Shown here piece by piece: positions 18,367-27,941 of a stretch of 64,000 nt of DNA. The DNA is taken from the NCBI RefSeq assembly GCF_900639985.1, contig NZ_CAAAIM010000007.1, positions 124,001 to 188,000 on the forward strand. Reading direction: 5' to 3'. A program made the position numbers and the translations under genes. This DNA comes from Legionella rowbothamii (GTDB lineage Bacteria > Pseudomonadota > Gammaproteobacteria > Legionellales > Legionellaceae). Each line of letters begins with the position of its first letter. Position 1 is the stretch's first letter. The notes below the pieces were generated by a model. It saw only the letters and a program-made list of their open reading frames with translations. It was not told the origin of the DNA and did not search any database.

Positions 18367-19317
18367 TTACCCCAAACAAATACTCTTAAGACTTTGCAAG
18401 AAATCACCTGCAATATCCAATCCTGTTTCCGCACTGATTTCCCGTAGGCATGTAGGACTGGTTACATTAATTTCAGTTAAATAATCGCCAATAACATCGA
18501 TGCCAACAAAGTACAAACCTTTAGCTTTCAATGTAGGGCCAATTTGCTGGCAAATCCAGCGATCACGCTCATTAATTGCAACTACTTCTCCGCGTGCACC
18601 AGCGGCTAAATTTCCCCGTAACTCGCCTTGAGCAGGGATACGAGCTAAGGCATAGGGTACTGGTTCACCATTAATTACTAAAATACGCTTATCCCCTGCC
18701 GTCTTAATTTCAGGAATATAGCGTTGTGCAATAATAGTTCGTGTCTGGTGCTCAGTGAGCACTTCTAAAATGACAGATAAATTTCGTCCATGCTCATCTA
18801 CATGAAAAACGGAACTCCCTCCCATTCCTTCCGCAGGTTTAAAAATAACTTCTTGATGCATTTCCCAAAAAGACCGAAGCTTTTTTATATCACGCGAAAC
18901 CAATGTTGTTGGGCAACATTGCGGAAAATTTAGCGTAAAAAATTTCTCATTAGCATCACGTAAACTTTGAGGTCTATTTGCGACCAATACCCCTTCACGC
19001 TCAGCCAACTCGAGTAGGTAGGTTGTGTAAATATATTCGGTATTAAAAGGAGGATCCTTACGCATCAAAATAATATCAAAATCAGCTAGAGCTTTTTCCC
19101 CTAAATCATTGGTCTGAGCCCAATCACGGCTATACTCATCACCAATACTGATCTCATAAACATGAGCATAAGCACGCCCCTCACGACAAAATAGATCCTG
19201 CTGGGTAAAGTAAACACATGACCAACCCAGCTCTTGCGCTCTTTTAATCATGGCAATGGTCGTGTCTTTATATGGTTTTAAATGCTCTAATGGATCTATT
19301 AATACTGCTAATCTCAT
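18367..19317 (-). CDS. gshB: Glutathione synthase
   Basis: ATP-grasp enzyme joining gamma-glutamylcysteine and glycine. 316 residues. Segments seen are AVLIDPLEHLKPYKDTT, FDIILMRKDPPFNTEYIYTTYLLE, the ATP-grasp loop KPAEGMGGSSVFHV, RYIPEIKTAGDKRILVINGEP and the metal-binding end VGIDVIGDYLTEINVTSPT. The gene begins directly after the gshA stop with no gap, so both enzymes of the pathway form one operon. Confidence 0.96.
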   Translation of the reverse strand: MRLAVLIDPLEHLKPYKDTTIAMIKRAQELGWSCVYFTQQDLFCREGRAYAHVYEISIGDEYSRDWAQTNDLGEKALADFDIILMRKDPPFNTEYIYTTYLLELAEREGVLVANRPQSLRDANEKFFTLNFPQCCPTTLVSRDIKKLRSFWEMHQEVIFKPAEGMGGSSVFHVDEHGRNLSVILEVLTEHQTRTIIAQRYIPEIKTAGDKRILVINGEPVPYALARIPAQGELRGNLAAGARGEVVAINERDRWICQQIGPTLKAKGLYFVGIDVIGDYLTEINVTSPTCLREISAETGLDIAGDFLQSLKSICLG

Positions 19318-20613
19318 TTACTCGCCCCCAATTGCATCAATTTCTCGTGCCGCAGCAAGAGCAGCTAAACGAGCAATCACACCGTATACATAAAAGCGAT
19401 TGGGACAATCAACTACTTCCAACTCATCCGAAGGTATATTACAGGCTTGAGCAAATGCTAATGGCTCAAAATGCATTCCAGGGGCATTCAGATTTTCATC
19501 AATACCTCGCTCCTGATGCACTCGATAAAAACCACCAACTACAAATTGCCCGATCATATACACAACCGGCTCGGCAACAGCTCCATTGGGCATGGTTTCA
19601 AAGGTGTAAACTCCCTCTTGAATAATCACGCGATCTACCTTTTGGCTGCCTTTAATGGCTGACATTTTAGTACGTTGCTTTCTATTTAATTGGCGCACCT
19701 GCTCCGCATTATGCACCATCATCACACTCATGCCATAAGTACCATTATCGGCTTTAATCACTACAAATGGTTTTTCTTTAATCCCATAGGTAGCATATTT
19801 ATCTTGTATTGATTTAAGAAGTTTATCTACTTCTGTAGCCAGCTGCTCGATGCCTTCCTGGGCCATAAAATCAACCCCATCAATAGCACTGAAATAAGGA
19901 TTAATGAGCCAAGAATCCATACCCACGAGCTCAGAAAATTCAGCCGCAACCTCATCAAAAAAACTAAAATGGCTAGACTTTAATCGTGAGGACCATCCTA
20001 ATTTTTCTGTAGGTCTGATTTTTTGTTGCAGCCCTTGTAAAATTTCAGGAATCCCTTGGGATAAGTCATTATTCAACATTAAGAAGCAAGGATTAAAATC
20101 CGATAAACCAACACGATCGCCCTGTCTTTGTATTGGCTCAATTAATAAAGTGTCACCACTTTCAAGCGCTATTTCTGTTGGTTCTGTAAGTTCCGGATCC
20201 AAACTACCAATACGTACAACAAAGCCCGCTTTACTAAAAATCGTGCGCAATACATGCAAGCTTTGCATGTAAAATTTATTGCGAGTATGGCTTTCTGGAA
20301 GCAATAAAATCCGCGTGCAATAAGGCACATAATCAGCCAAAACAGATTGGGCTGCTTGAATACACAAAGGAAGAAAATCGGGATTTAAATTATTAAACCC
20401 AGCTGGAAATAAATTAGTATCCACGGGCGCCAATTTGAAACCTGCCTGACGCAAATCAACAGAGGAAGTTAACGGTGGAGGAGTTTGTTTCCATTGTTTC
20501 CTAAACCAAGACTCGATTGCAGCAACTTGATTTAAAACAACTTTTTCAACGTGATACAATGGGCCAGGATTAGCTGTGGTTAAATGAGGAACAGGGACTT
20601 CAGAAGCGTTCAT
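19318..20613 (-). CDS. gshA: Glutamate--cysteine ligase, proteobacterial ATP-grasp-like type
   Basis: First enzyme of glutathione synthesis. The 431 residues do not resemble E. coli GshA but match the shorter family known from Acidithiobacillus, Legionella and relatives. Key segments are QAGFKLAPVDTNLFPAGFNNL, LLPESHTRNKFY, VVIKADNGTYGMSVM and a C-terminal EIDAIGGE. I chose the ATG at 20613 over the longer GTG start at 20640, because AGAGAG precedes it at a usable distance. Directly abuts gshB. Confidence 0.9.
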   Translation of the reverse strand: MNASEVPVPHLTTANPGPLYHVEKVVLNQVAAIESWFRKQWKQTPPPLTSSVDLRQAGFKLAPVDTNLFPAGFNNLNPDFLPLCIQAAQSVLADYVPYCTRILLLPESHTRNKFYMQSLHVLRTIFSKAGFVVRIGSLDPELTEPTEIALESGDTLLIEPIQRQGDRVGLSDFNPCFLMLNNDLSQGIPEILQGLQQKIRPTEKLGWSSRLKSSHFSFFDEVAAEFSELVGMDSWLINPYFSAIDGVDFMAQEGIEQLATEVDKLLKSIQDKYATYGIKEKPFVVIKADNGTYGMSVMMVHNAEQVRQLNRKQRTKMSAIKGSQKVDRVIIQEGVYTFETMPNGAVAEPVVYMIGQFVVGGFYRVHQERGIDENLNAPGMHFEPLAFAQACNIPSDELEVVDCPNRFYVYGVIARLAALAAAREIDAIGGE

Positions 20614-20734
20614 GTTTTCTCTCTTATTATTTTTATTCACAGCATGTTACCGAGGTTAGCAAAGAAATAAAAGATCTGCGTCATTTTCTGTTATCATATT
20701 ACGACTTGATTTCTATAGAGAAGGAAGACAACAA

Positions 20735-21016
20735 GTGATCTCTGAACTGGCAAAACTGTTTACTACTCAAATTCAAACTTTTTTTTATCTGATTATGATA
20801 ATCAATGGTATTTTGCATTTAGTTTTCGCAGGAGCCGTTGCTCGTGATGCTGGCAGTATGAATCGACTGGGACAAAAAACAGTCCTTGTATCTGCATCAA
20901 CCTGGGCATTTGCAACTTTGATTGGAGGTGTATTAACCGCAACCATTTACTGGTTATTACACCACTCAACGTTAACAAGACCACCAATAAGAGAAGTACG
21001 TTATGACAAACCCTAA
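20735..21016 (+). CDS. Small two-helix membrane protein, function unknown
   Basis: 93 residues with two hydrophobic segments (FFYLIMIINGILHLVFAGAVA and VSASTWAFATLIGGVLTATIYWLL) linked by a polar loop. The GTG start at 20735 follows AAGGAAG. It overlaps the rhodanese gene by 14 bases in another frame, so the two are surely cotranslated. I know no function. Partnership with a rhodanese-type sulfur carrier is suggested only by the overlap. Confidence 0.8.
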   Translation: MISELAKLFTTQIQTFFYLIMIINGILHLVFAGAVARDAGSMNRLGQKTVLVSASTWAFATLIGGVLTATIYWLLHHSTLTRPPIREVRYDKP

Positions 21017-21335
21017 TATTAAAACAATTGATGTGCATGAGTTGAAAAATAAAATGGAGCAAAATCCTCAATTATGCCTAATTGATGTTCGTGAACAAGA
21101 GGAATGGCAATCGGTACGCATACCCAATGCTATTCATATCCCTAAAGACAAAATTACTGCTAATATTGAAGCTCATATGGCGGATAAAAATAACCCTATT
21201 TATCTTCACTGCAAAGGCGGTGTACGTTCTTTATATGCTGCTCAGTGTTTGATGGACTTAGGGTACCAAGAAGTTTATTCCGTAGACGGTGGCATCATGG
21301 AATGGGCCATGTTTGGTTATCCCATAGAGAGATAA
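21003..21335 (+). CDS. Single-domain rhodanese-like sulfurtransferase
   Basis: 110 residues forming one rhodanese domain: LIDVREQEEW and VRIPNAIHIPKD at the N-terminal half, the active loop HCKGGVRS with the persulfide-carrying cysteine near residue 64, and the closing helix AAQCLMDLGYQEVYSVDGGIMEW. It probably moves sulfane sulfur in the cytoplasm, in the manner of GlpE or PspE. No signal peptide. Cotranscribed with the small membrane protein just upstream. Confidence 0.92.
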   Translation: MTNPNIKTIDVHELKNKMEQNPQLCLIDVREQEEWQSVRIPNAIHIPKDKITANIEAHMADKNNPIYLHCKGGVRSLYAAQCLMDLGYQEVYSVDGGIMEWAMFGYPIER

Positions 21336-21366
21336 TTTGTGCGTATTTAACTGCATCCTAAACACA

Positions 21367-21434
21367 ACGAAGGATCTCCTTAATGAGGTATACTTGTTGG
21401 TATAAGTACAATGCCACATCAGCCGATCCTTCGT
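21367..21434. repeat. 68-base inverted-repeat element
   Basis: Perfect 10-base ends ACGAAGGATC (21367-21376) and GATCCTTCGT (21425-21434). The interior carries CCACATCAGC, echoed by ACATCAGCACCACATTC in the cheA-cheB gap (44240-44330). It lies between convergent genes and could be a terminator or a miniature palindromic element. Confidence 0.5.
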
Positions 21435-21467
21435 CGTCAACTCCGCAAGATACCGAAGTATCCTAAT

Positions 21468-22307
21468 CTACTGCATACAATAAACAAATAAGTTATGTTC
21501 TTTTTCAGGAGCACTATGACTCTCAGCCTCGCTGGCAATTTGCCCCTTTTCTTCAGAAACAGTTTCGGAGCCAAACATACCTAACTTGCTTACCTCCACT
21601 TTAATTTGGCATTCTTTTTTTGCAGAGTCCATGACTTTTTGTTCGAGCGTGGCAATGCGAGCAATTAATTCGCCGATAAAGTCTTCTACAATAAATCCTT
21701 CTATTCGTGCACTGGAAAAGACTATGGAAGGCATCATGGTTTTCGAGACTTGAGGCTCTGAATGCTTATCAACCACTAAATATCCTTGTTCGGGATTATG
21801 AGGATCTTCATATGTCTGGCTCAAAATAAACTGTTTTAAACAAGTGTACATTGTTGATGCTTCATTATTCGTAGGTTGATTATTACGATTAAAAAGTAGC
21901 GCCGACCCCAAAAGGTTATAGAATTTACTATTATCGACGGAAGTGACAAAGGATGCCCAATAATTATTCCAAGAAGCTTTAGCATCATAAGATTGATTAA
22001 TAATATCGCGAATATAGCATGCAGCAGCATTAAGTAAATATTCACAATTTTCTAAAGCATCAGGTCTGGCTAAAATTTGCTCATCTAAACAACGAATAAC
22101 CGTTAATAAAAAAGCTACTTGTGAACGTCTTATTGCGGAAATTTTACTGTATTTTTGTTCCCATGTGGTGGGATCTACAGATTTGTCGGTTAAGTACGCA
22201 TTAATGAGGTCTGTTGCGTCATAATACTTGTAATGCCTTGCTAAAGACTTAATACTATTAATAATATTTTGTTTTAGTAATCCATATTTAACTAATGTAA
22301 AAGCCAT
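21468..22307 (-). CDS. Unknown 279-residue helical protein
   Basis: No family recognised. The protein is soluble and mostly helical (for example DQKVMDSAKKECQIKVE-like charged helices near residue 225), with no signal peptide or membrane segment. It ends in a Glu/Ser-rich tail (SEEKGQIASEAESHSAPEKE) followed by a hydrophobic LFVYCM. That acidic tail is compatible with a Dot/Icm translocation signal, but no PmrA-like promoter is seen. A strong ribosome site GGAGG lies 6 bases before the ATG. The 292-base gap upstream holds no other gene and should carry its promoter and that of the divergent phosphatase. Confidence 0.75.
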   Translation of the reverse strand: MAFTLVKYGLLKQNIINSIKSLARHYKYYDATDLINAYLTDKSVDPTTWEQKYSKISAIRRSQVAFLLTVIRCLDEQILARPDALENCEYLLNAAACYIRDIINQSYDAKASWNNYWASFVTSVDNSKFYNLLGSALLFNRNNQPTNNEASTMYTCLKQFILSQTYEDPHNPEQGYLVVDKHSEPQVSKTMMPSIVFSSARIEGFIVEDFIGELIARIATLEQKVMDSAKKECQIKVEVSKLGMFGSETVSEEKGQIASEAESHSAPEKEHNLFVYCMQ

Positions 22308-22599
22308 TTCATTCCTCCGTAAACTTCATAAACTTCTAAACACAGCCATCCTCTACAAAGTACTCTTAACATGCACAGTAGAAAACAACCGCACTCGCTA
22401 AGATTTATACCCTAAGGTATCGATAAAAATTGCATTGTCATGAATTCTAAACTAATTAATGTGAGTTCGATATAAAAAATAATGCTATTTTTTATATCAA
22501 ACCTAATCTATTTTGATCGCCTCCCACTCTTACTTTTGGTTGCATTAGCCTAGTACATTAAGTTAAGTTACACATTCCCCCCAATGGAGGTGTAGTCTT

Positions 22600-24237
22600 A
22601 TGAAAAAATATATATGCTCTGCTCTATTAGCCTTGAGTTGTTTCAATACCCAAGCTGAAACAAATCAGCCTAAATTGGTTGTACAAATAGTAGTTGATCA
22701 ATTACGTGGCGACTTGATTCATAAATATCAACAACAATTCGGTAGCTCAGGATTTAATTCCTTATTAAAGCATTCTATCAATTATAGCAATGCACATCAT
22801 CCTCATGCGAATACCACTACTTGTGCAGGGCATGCCACAATTTCAACTGGTAGTTACCCTGCAATGCATGGCATTATCAATAATGAGTGGTACGACAGAA
22901 AATCCAAGAAAACGATCTATTGCATGGAAGATTTGAAAACGCAAGTTTTGCCCACGCAACATACGAAAACAAGTATTCCCGGACGTTCACCAAGAAATTT
23001 ATACGCCTCAACTTTAAGTGATGAAGTAATCCTAGCCCAAAAAGGACGCGCCTTTGGGGTTTCATTTAAAGATCGTTCGGCAATAACGCTTACAGGGCAC
23101 GCTGGTAAAGCTTTTTGGTTTGATACGACTAACGGAGGTTTTGTAACCAGTAACTATTATGCTCGGGAATATCCGAACTGGGTAAAAAATTGGAACCAAG
23201 CCTACCAATCCACCAACTTTGACTGGAATTTAAGTAAGCCTAAAACAGAATATCAAAATGCAAATTCCCCTATCTTCCCCCAAGCAGACCAAGCGTTTGG
23301 ACAGCACTTTCCGCACCATGTGCGACATGAGGAAGATCAAGACTATTTCAAGGCTCTGTCTAAAACCCCAAGAGCAGATCAGTTAACAGCAAGTTTTGCA
23401 GAACAATTATTAGCGGAGGAGAAACTAGGATTAAGTGCGAATCAAACCGATTATTTAGCCATTAGTTTTTCCGGAGTTGATGCGATTGGACATCAATTTG
23501 GTCCTAATAGCCTGGAAGCCGAAGACAATTTGTTAGAGTTAGATAAAACCTTAGCGCATCTTCTGGAGGCGATTGATAAACAGGTTGGATTAAACAATAC
23601 CCTGATTGTCCTTACGGCAGACCATGGCGTAAATGATGGTCCGACTTATCTCAAAGCACATAACATTATTGAAATTAAACCTATCAAAATTGCGGAGATG
23701 GAACAATTCATTCATAAGGCATTGAAAAAACACTATAAACTCCCTAAAAAAGCCCTCATGTCAGTAATGCCTCCTTATATTTACCTTAACCATCACGTAA
23801 TAAAAAAACATCACTTAAGCCCTCGTAAAGTAAGTAATTATCTTGCCCAACAATTAACGCTCAAACCTAGAATATTTAAAGCCTACCCCCTTCCAGTTAC
23901 CCAAATTGAAAAAGATTGGCTTAGCGCAAAAGTGAATAAAATGTATTATCCTTATCGAGCAGGAGACGTCTATATCGTACAACCACCTAATCAATCTAAT
24001 GGAGCCAAAGGCATTTATCGTATCTCACATGGCAGCCCGTGGAATTATGATAGCTATGTTCCTTTATTATTTGTACACCCAAGCTTTAAAGCACAGCATA
24101 TTTTCCGTAAAGTTTATACAACAGATATTGCAACGACTTTATCTGCTTTGCTGATGATCAAGGCACCTTCTGCAGCGGTTGGACAACCTTTAGAAGAGGT
24201 ATTGGCTGCCTTTAATGAAAACACCCAAAATATTTAG
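22600..24237 (+). CDS. PafA-like alkaline phosphatase superfamily enzyme, exported
   Basis: 545 residues with a signal peptide (ICSALLALSCFNTQA, cut near 20). It is a type I phosphodiesterase/alkaline phosphatase fold. The first metal Asp is in VVDQLRGD, the nucleophile threonine in NTTTCAGHATISTGSYP, and the Lys/Arg pair of PafA-type monoesterases in SFKDRSAIT. Further metal ligands are in SGVDAIGHQFGP and TADHGVNDGP. The K-x-R arrangement points to a phosphate monoesterase over a nucleotide pyrophosphatase. It probably acts in the periplasm or outside the cell. GGAGGTG precedes the ATG. Confidence 0.88.
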   Translation: MKKYICSALLALSCFNTQAETNQPKLVVQIVVDQLRGDLIHKYQQQFGSSGFNSLLKHSINYSNAHHPHANTTTCAGHATISTGSYPAMHGIINNEWYDRKSKKTIYCMEDLKTQVLPTQHTKTSIPGRSPRNLYASTLSDEVILAQKGRAFGVSFKDRSAITLTGHAGKAFWFDTTNGGFVTSNYYAREYPNWVKNWNQAYQSTNFDWNLSKPKTEYQNANSPIFPQADQAFGQHFPHHVRHEEDQDYFKALSKTPRADQLTASFAEQLLAEEKLGLSANQTDYLAISFSGVDAIGHQFGPNSLEAEDNLLELDKTLAHLLEAIDKQVGLNNTLIVLTADHGVNDGPTYLKAHNIIEIKPIKIAEMEQFIHKALKKHYKLPKKALMSVMPPYIYLNHHVIKKHHLSPRKVSNYLAQQLTLKPRIFKAYPLPVTQIEKDWLSAKVNKMYYPYRAGDVYIVQPPNQSNGAKGIYRISHGSPWNYDSYVPLLFVHPSFKAQHIFRKVYTTDIATTLSALLMIKAPSAAVGQPLEEVLAAFNENTQNI

Positions 24238-24251
24238 CCGTATTAAACGAA

Positions 24252-24294
24252 GGGAAAATACGGGGCGTTGTTAGCGCAACTCCCTGTATTTCCC
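24252..24294. terminator. Imperfect hairpin after the phosphatase gene
   Basis: GGGAAAATACGGGG (24252-24265) can pair with CCCTGTATTTCCC (24282-24294), with minor mismatches. It follows the stop at 24237 by 14 bases. No clear T-run follows. Confidence 0.4.
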
Positions 24295-24391
24295 CCGAGA
24301 ATACGAGCCACATTAGCCCACTCCGCAATTAAAGATTGAATTTGATACAAAAAACAATTACCATTTGTACCAAAATTTAAGCGATATCATC

Positions 24392-25030
24392 ATGAACAAA
24401 GAAGTCATTATTATTGGGATTTCAGGCCCATCTGCGTCAGGTAAAAGTCTTTTTGCAAATACTATCGTTAACGAGTTAGGCTCCGAGCATGTTGTAGTTA
24501 TCTCTGAAGATGCGTACTACAAAGATAATGGACATTTGCCTTTCGCTGATCGAGAAAAAATAAATTATGATCATCCCGATTCGTTTGATCATGCGCTTTT
24601 ATGTGAGCATTTACGCCAGCTCAGAGAAGGTAAACCTGTTGAGATTCCCATTTACTCACATTCAAAGCACCTCCGTTTGCCAGAAACTAGAACTATCGGC
24701 AAGCATGCTATTATTATTTTGGAAGGTATTTTACTTTTTAGTGATAAAGAATTACGTGACATTATGGACATTCGAATTTTTATGTCTACCCCTCTTGATG
24801 TCTGTCTGACACGACGTTTAAAAAGGGATGTTGTAGAACGCCATAGAACATTTGAATCTGTAGTTCACCAATACGAAACAACCGTACGTCCTATGTACTT
24901 GCAGTTTATTGAACCATCAAGCCGTTATGCAGACATTATTGTACCTCGTGGCGGTGAAAATAGGATTGCTATCGAAATGATTCAAGCAAAAATGCGAGAA
25001 TTATTGGCTTCACATACTAATACCAAATAG
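24392..25030 (+). CDS. udk: Uridine kinase
   Basis: Phosphorylates uridine and cytidine in pyrimidine salvage. Walker [15 protein letters not shown] is at the N-terminus, then the uridine-binding DAYYKD and FDHPDSFD-like [12 protein letters not shown], the YSHSKHLR segment, LEGILLF, and [12 protein letters not shown]. 212 residues from ATG 24392; a start 9 codons earlier (24365) is possible but adds unusual residues and has no better ribosome site. Followed 16 bases later by fabI. Confidence 0.93.
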   Translation: MNKEVIIIGISGPSASGKSLFANTIVNELGSEHVVVISEDAYYKDNGHLPFADREKINYDHPDSFDHALLCEHLRQLREGKPVEIPIYSHSKHLRLPETRTIGKHAIIILEGILLFSDKELRDIMDIRIFMSTPLDVCLTRRLKRDVVERHRTFESVVHQYETTVRPMYLQFIEPSSRYADIIVPRGGENRIAIEMIQAKMRELLASHTNTK

Positions 25031-25046
25031 TGATAGGAGAATAACT

Positions 25047-25835
25047 GTGGGTTTTTTAGCTGGTAAAAAAGCACTGATCATTGGTCTTGCGAGCAATCGA
25101 TCTATTGCTTACGGAATTGCCAAAGCTTTTCATGAGCAAGGCGCTGAATTAGCATTCACCTACCAAAACGACCGCTTAAAGGAGCGTGTTGAGTCAATGG
25201 CTGCTGAGTTTAATTCAAAGCTTGTCTTCCCCTGTGATGTTGCTCATGATGAAGAAATTAAAACTCTGTTTGCTAATTTAGGACAACATTGGGATAAATT
25301 AGATAACTTAGTTCATTCTGTAGCTTATGCACCTGCAGATCAAATAAGTGGGGATTTTGTGACTTCCTGTACTCGTGAGGGATTTAAAATTGCTCATGAT
25401 ATCAGCGCGTACAGCTTGGTTGGTTTAGCCCAAGCAGCCCTCCCAATGATGGAAGGAACTGAAGGTTCTATCATTACTCTTAGTTATTATGGGGCCGAAA
25501 AAGCGGTACCTAATTATAATGTGATGGGTATTGCAAAGGCGAGCTTAGAAGCGTCAGTACGTTATTTGGCATCAAGTTTGGGACAACGCGGTTTACGTGT
25601 AAATGCCATCTCGGCAGGCCCAATTAAGACTTTAGCTGCAGCAGGAATTAAAGATTTTCGTAAGATTCAATCTGCTTATGCGAGCATTACACCCCTACAT
25701 AGAAACGTGACAATTGAAGAAGTAGGTAACACTGCTGCGTTTTTATGTTCAAGCTTAGCATCAGGGATTACTGGCGAGGTAGTACATGTTGACGCTGGCT
25801 ATCATGCGGTTTCTACTATGAGTGATTTAGCTTAA
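25047..25835 (+). CDS. fabI: Enoyl-[acyl-carrier-protein] reductase FabI
   Basis: NADH-dependent last reduction step of each fatty-acid elongation round. Short-chain dehydrogenase fold: [13 protein letters not shown] near residue 13, SVAYAPADQ, and the FabI triad [20 protein letters not shown], giving Tyr-x6-Tyr-x6-Lys-type spacing. C-terminal [13 protein letters not shown] and [11 protein letters not shown]. 262 residues. GTG start preceded by TAGGAG. Probably cotranscribed with udk. Confidence 0.96.
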   Translation: MGFLAGKKALIIGLASNRSIAYGIAKAFHEQGAELAFTYQNDRLKERVESMAAEFNSKLVFPCDVAHDEEIKTLFANLGQHWDKLDNLVHSVAYAPADQISGDFVTSCTREGFKIAHDISAYSLVGLAQAALPMMEGTEGSIITLSYYGAEKAVPNYNVMGIAKASLEASVRYLASSLGQRGLRVNAISAGPIKTLAAAGIKDFRKIQSAYASITPLHRNVTIEEVGNTAAFLCSSLASGITGEVVHVDAGYHAVSTMSDLA

Positions 25836-25851
25836 AGTACTCATCAAATAG

Positions 25852-25883
25852 GGGTAGCCTTGTTACTTGAAACCGGGCTGCCC
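25852..25883 (+). terminator. Hairpin after fabI
   Basis: GGGTAGCC (25852-25859) pairs with GGCTGCCC (25876-25883) with one wobble. Between convergent fabI and the F-box gene. No strong T-run, so moderate support. Confidence 0.4.
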
Positions 25884-25926
25884 TAAGCTTATTATATCTA
25901 ATATTATTTCAATCGCGCTAAAGTAA

Positions 25927-26541
25927 TTAAATTTGTAATGTTGCCTGAGAGTTTCCAGTAAAGTTAGGCTCTCCCCCCACAGAAAAACTACATTTTAGCT
26001 CACGCTCAACAATGATTGGCATTGATTTAATTGATTCCACGGATTGTAGTTGTTGAGAATTATACAGTTCATCAAAGCTATTTATATCAACGGATACTTT
26101 TACCCTAAGCCAATGCTTTACCTTTACTGCATTAGGTGTATTTTTCTTTGCTGCATTTTCAGTCAGATATAATTTTCTCTCAGGATACACAGCATGGGGA
26201 AAAAATTGTGGGATTTTTTTTTCATAAAAAGGAGCATAGAGAGCAAACTCTCTAACATGCTGCTTAGAAAAAAGTAAGTCTTTTAACTGCCCTATATTTC
26301 TTTCTTGAAGACTCGCGTATAAAGATTCTGCGTCAATTTCTCTGTTTAATAGCTCCTTTTCAAGCATAGCAGCACGCACTAGAGGTTGACATAGAGGTTC
26401 CGTAAAACACCTTTTAATCCACTGCAATTGCTCTGTAGAAACAGTATAAATAAAACGCGAGACATAACTCACTGTTGCTAATGATTTAGCATCTAAAAAC
26501 TCTAATATATACCCTATCATTTCTGTAGGTAAGTCATCCAT
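25927..26541 (-). CDS. F-box protein, candidate ubiquitin-pathway effector
   Basis: 204 residues. The first 46 form an F-box: LPTEMIGYILEFLDAKSL, then VSYVSRFIY and a tryptophan-containing end QWIKRCF, as in eukaryotic F-box proteins that bind Skp1 in SCF ubiquitin ligases. Several Legionella Dot/Icm effectors carry F-boxes (for example LegU1, AnkB). The remaining 150 residues have no recognised repeat and are the likely target-binding part. Bacteria have no SCF, so the protein is expected to act in a host cell. It starts 27 bases after an unknown gene, probably in one operon under a PmrA-like promoter. Confidence 0.85.
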   Translation of the reverse strand: MDDLPTEMIGYILEFLDAKSLATVSYVSRFIYTVSTEQLQWIKRCFTEPLCQPLVRAAMLEKELLNREIDAESLYASLQERNIGQLKDLLFSKQHVREFALYAPFYEKKIPQFFPHAVYPERKLYLTENAAKKNTPNAVKVKHWLRVKVSVDINSFDELYNSQQLQSVESIKSMPIIVERELKCSFSVGGEPNFTGNSQATLQI

Positions 26542-26568
26542 ATCTTGTTCATATTTTTAATAAATGAA

Positions 26569-27732
26569 TTATTTATTATACATTGAAACTTCCTTATCAT
26601 TCAATATTTTTGCCTCGGGATTTAATAATACAGAATTATAACTTTCAACATTTAATGCAGTAATTGACGGAGTAACTACACCCTCGTTGATATTTAGTTC
26701 AATTTTACTTTTAATTTTCATTAAAGGAGGAACGGAGTAATTGCCAGATTTTCCTTTAATGTTTTCAGGATTGTCTTCAATTACCAATTGGCCTTTACCA
26801 TTATTCACTCTTATATCCCCTTCCATATTAATCGAGTAAATAACAGCCTCATAGGAAAACACAACATTACCATTTTCAATGCTCCATCCTTGCTCCAGGC
26901 TTGCTGTATTTACCAAAGCAGCAGGATATGGCGTAAACTCACCACTGACCAATAATAGATCTAGAAATCGGTTCATCTCCTGTCCACCATTAGATTGTAA
27001 CCATTGTTTGATAACTTTTTGGTCTTCTAATGAATAAGAACTACTTTTCACCAAATACTCTAGTAAGTCATCCACTTCTTGATCCGTTTTAGCGGTAATT
27101 CCACGGATATATATATCACGCTTAAAGTCTGTATAAGCTTTTGTAGGGTCAGATTTCATTAGTGAGTGATGTGCCTGCCATTCTCCTATGCTTTGATTCA
27201 TCACCTCACCTAACTCATCATCGAGTGGATAATTATAATTCCACTTTAAAGGAGCTTTTTTAATCTTTTCCTGTTTTTCTTCATTTTTTAAAAACTGATA
27301 ACGAGCGGAAAGCAAGTCAACCAAAGCATGATGTACCGCACCAAAATACTTTTCAGCCTTGGCTGGAACGGGGCCGGGAGAAGGAGTTCCAATAATCGCT
27401 TTTTGTGCTCGCTCATGAATAGGTAGAATGCACTCACCCTTTTCGACCATTTTATCAGCCATAGACATGACTGTTGTACTTGATCGTGAAAAGAATGAAG
27501 ATTGAGTTCGGATTTTTATGGTTTCAATGTAATGAATCGCTTCGTAAAGCTTAGCAATATTAATTTCATTGCTACTATCTCCAGAAAAACTTTGTTTTAA
27601 TAAAGATTTAATATAGATAAAGTGCCTGTTAACCGCTTCATCTGGATTTGGAAAATTCTCTTCAATATATGCAATAATTTTATTTACACGGTTATGAACC
27701 TCATCAACATTATCTTGCATTATAATTACCAT
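26569..27732 (-). CDS. Unknown protein, operon partner of the F-box gene
   Basis: 387 residues (383 if the second ATG at 27720 is used; neither has a convincing ribosome site). No known domain recognised. The N-terminal half is helical and charged; the C-terminal third (from about residue 290) is beta-rich with GQLVIEDNPENIKGKSGNY and KSKIELNINEGVVTPSITAL. No signal peptide or membrane segment. The gene is AT-rich, lies directly upstream of the F-box gene and is preceded by a PmrA-like tandem repeat. A role as a second effector or a chaperone for the F-box protein is inference only. Confidence 0.75.
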   Translation of the reverse strand: MVIIMQDNVDEVHNRVNKIIAYIEENFPNPDEAVNRHFIYIKSLLKQSFSGDSSNEINIAKLYEAIHYIETIKIRTQSSFFSRSSTTVMSMADKMVEKGECILPIHERAQKAIIGTPSPGPVPAKAEKYFGAVHHALVDLLSARYQFLKNEEKQEKIKKAPLKWNYNYPLDDELGEVMNQSIGEWQAHHSLMKSDPTKAYTDFKRDIYIRGITAKTDQEVDDLLEYLVKSSSYSLEDQKVIKQWLQSNGGQEMNRFLDLLLVSGEFTPYPAALVNTASLEQGWSIENGNVVFSYEAVIYSINMEGDIRVNNGKGQLVIEDNPENIKGKSGNYSVPPLMKIKSKIELNINEGVVTPSITALNVESYNSVLLNPEAKILNDKEVSMYNK

Positions 27733-27768
27733 TTAGTAAAACTATATGCATAGCTTAGCTCAGGAAAT

Positions 27769-27785
27769 ATTAACTCAATATTAAA
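27769..27785 (-). promoter_or_regulatory. PmrA-like tandem box upstream of the F-box operon
   Basis: Read on the minus strand: TTTAAT, ATTGA, GTTAAT, two half-sites 11 bases apart, both followed by ATT, matching the tandem cTTAATatT form described for Legionella PmrA. The -10 is unclear: weak TAAGCT at 11 bases, or TATAGT (27741-27746) further on. About 40 bases upstream of the start codon. Confidence 0.45.
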
Positions 27786-27908
27786 TAAAGTAGATTAAAC
27801 ACCTCGTTTACACTTTTTTTTCACTTTGACATCAAATTGATTAAAGTTATTAAATTTTTACCATAAAGAATCTTTAAAAGAATCAAAAAGAAAATAAAAA
27901 AAGCATTT

Positions 27909-27941
27909 CATAATATTCTCTTAAGCTCCATTTGTTATTAT
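27909..27941 (+). promoter_or_regulatory. PmrA-like promoter of the 764-residue gene
   Basis: CATAAT (27909-27914), ATTCT, CTTAAG (27920-27925), then exactly 10 bases to TATTAT (27936-27941) as -10. One half-site is perfect, the other has one mismatch. The spacing to the -10 equals that at 53435 and is one less than at 6683. Confidence 0.5.
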
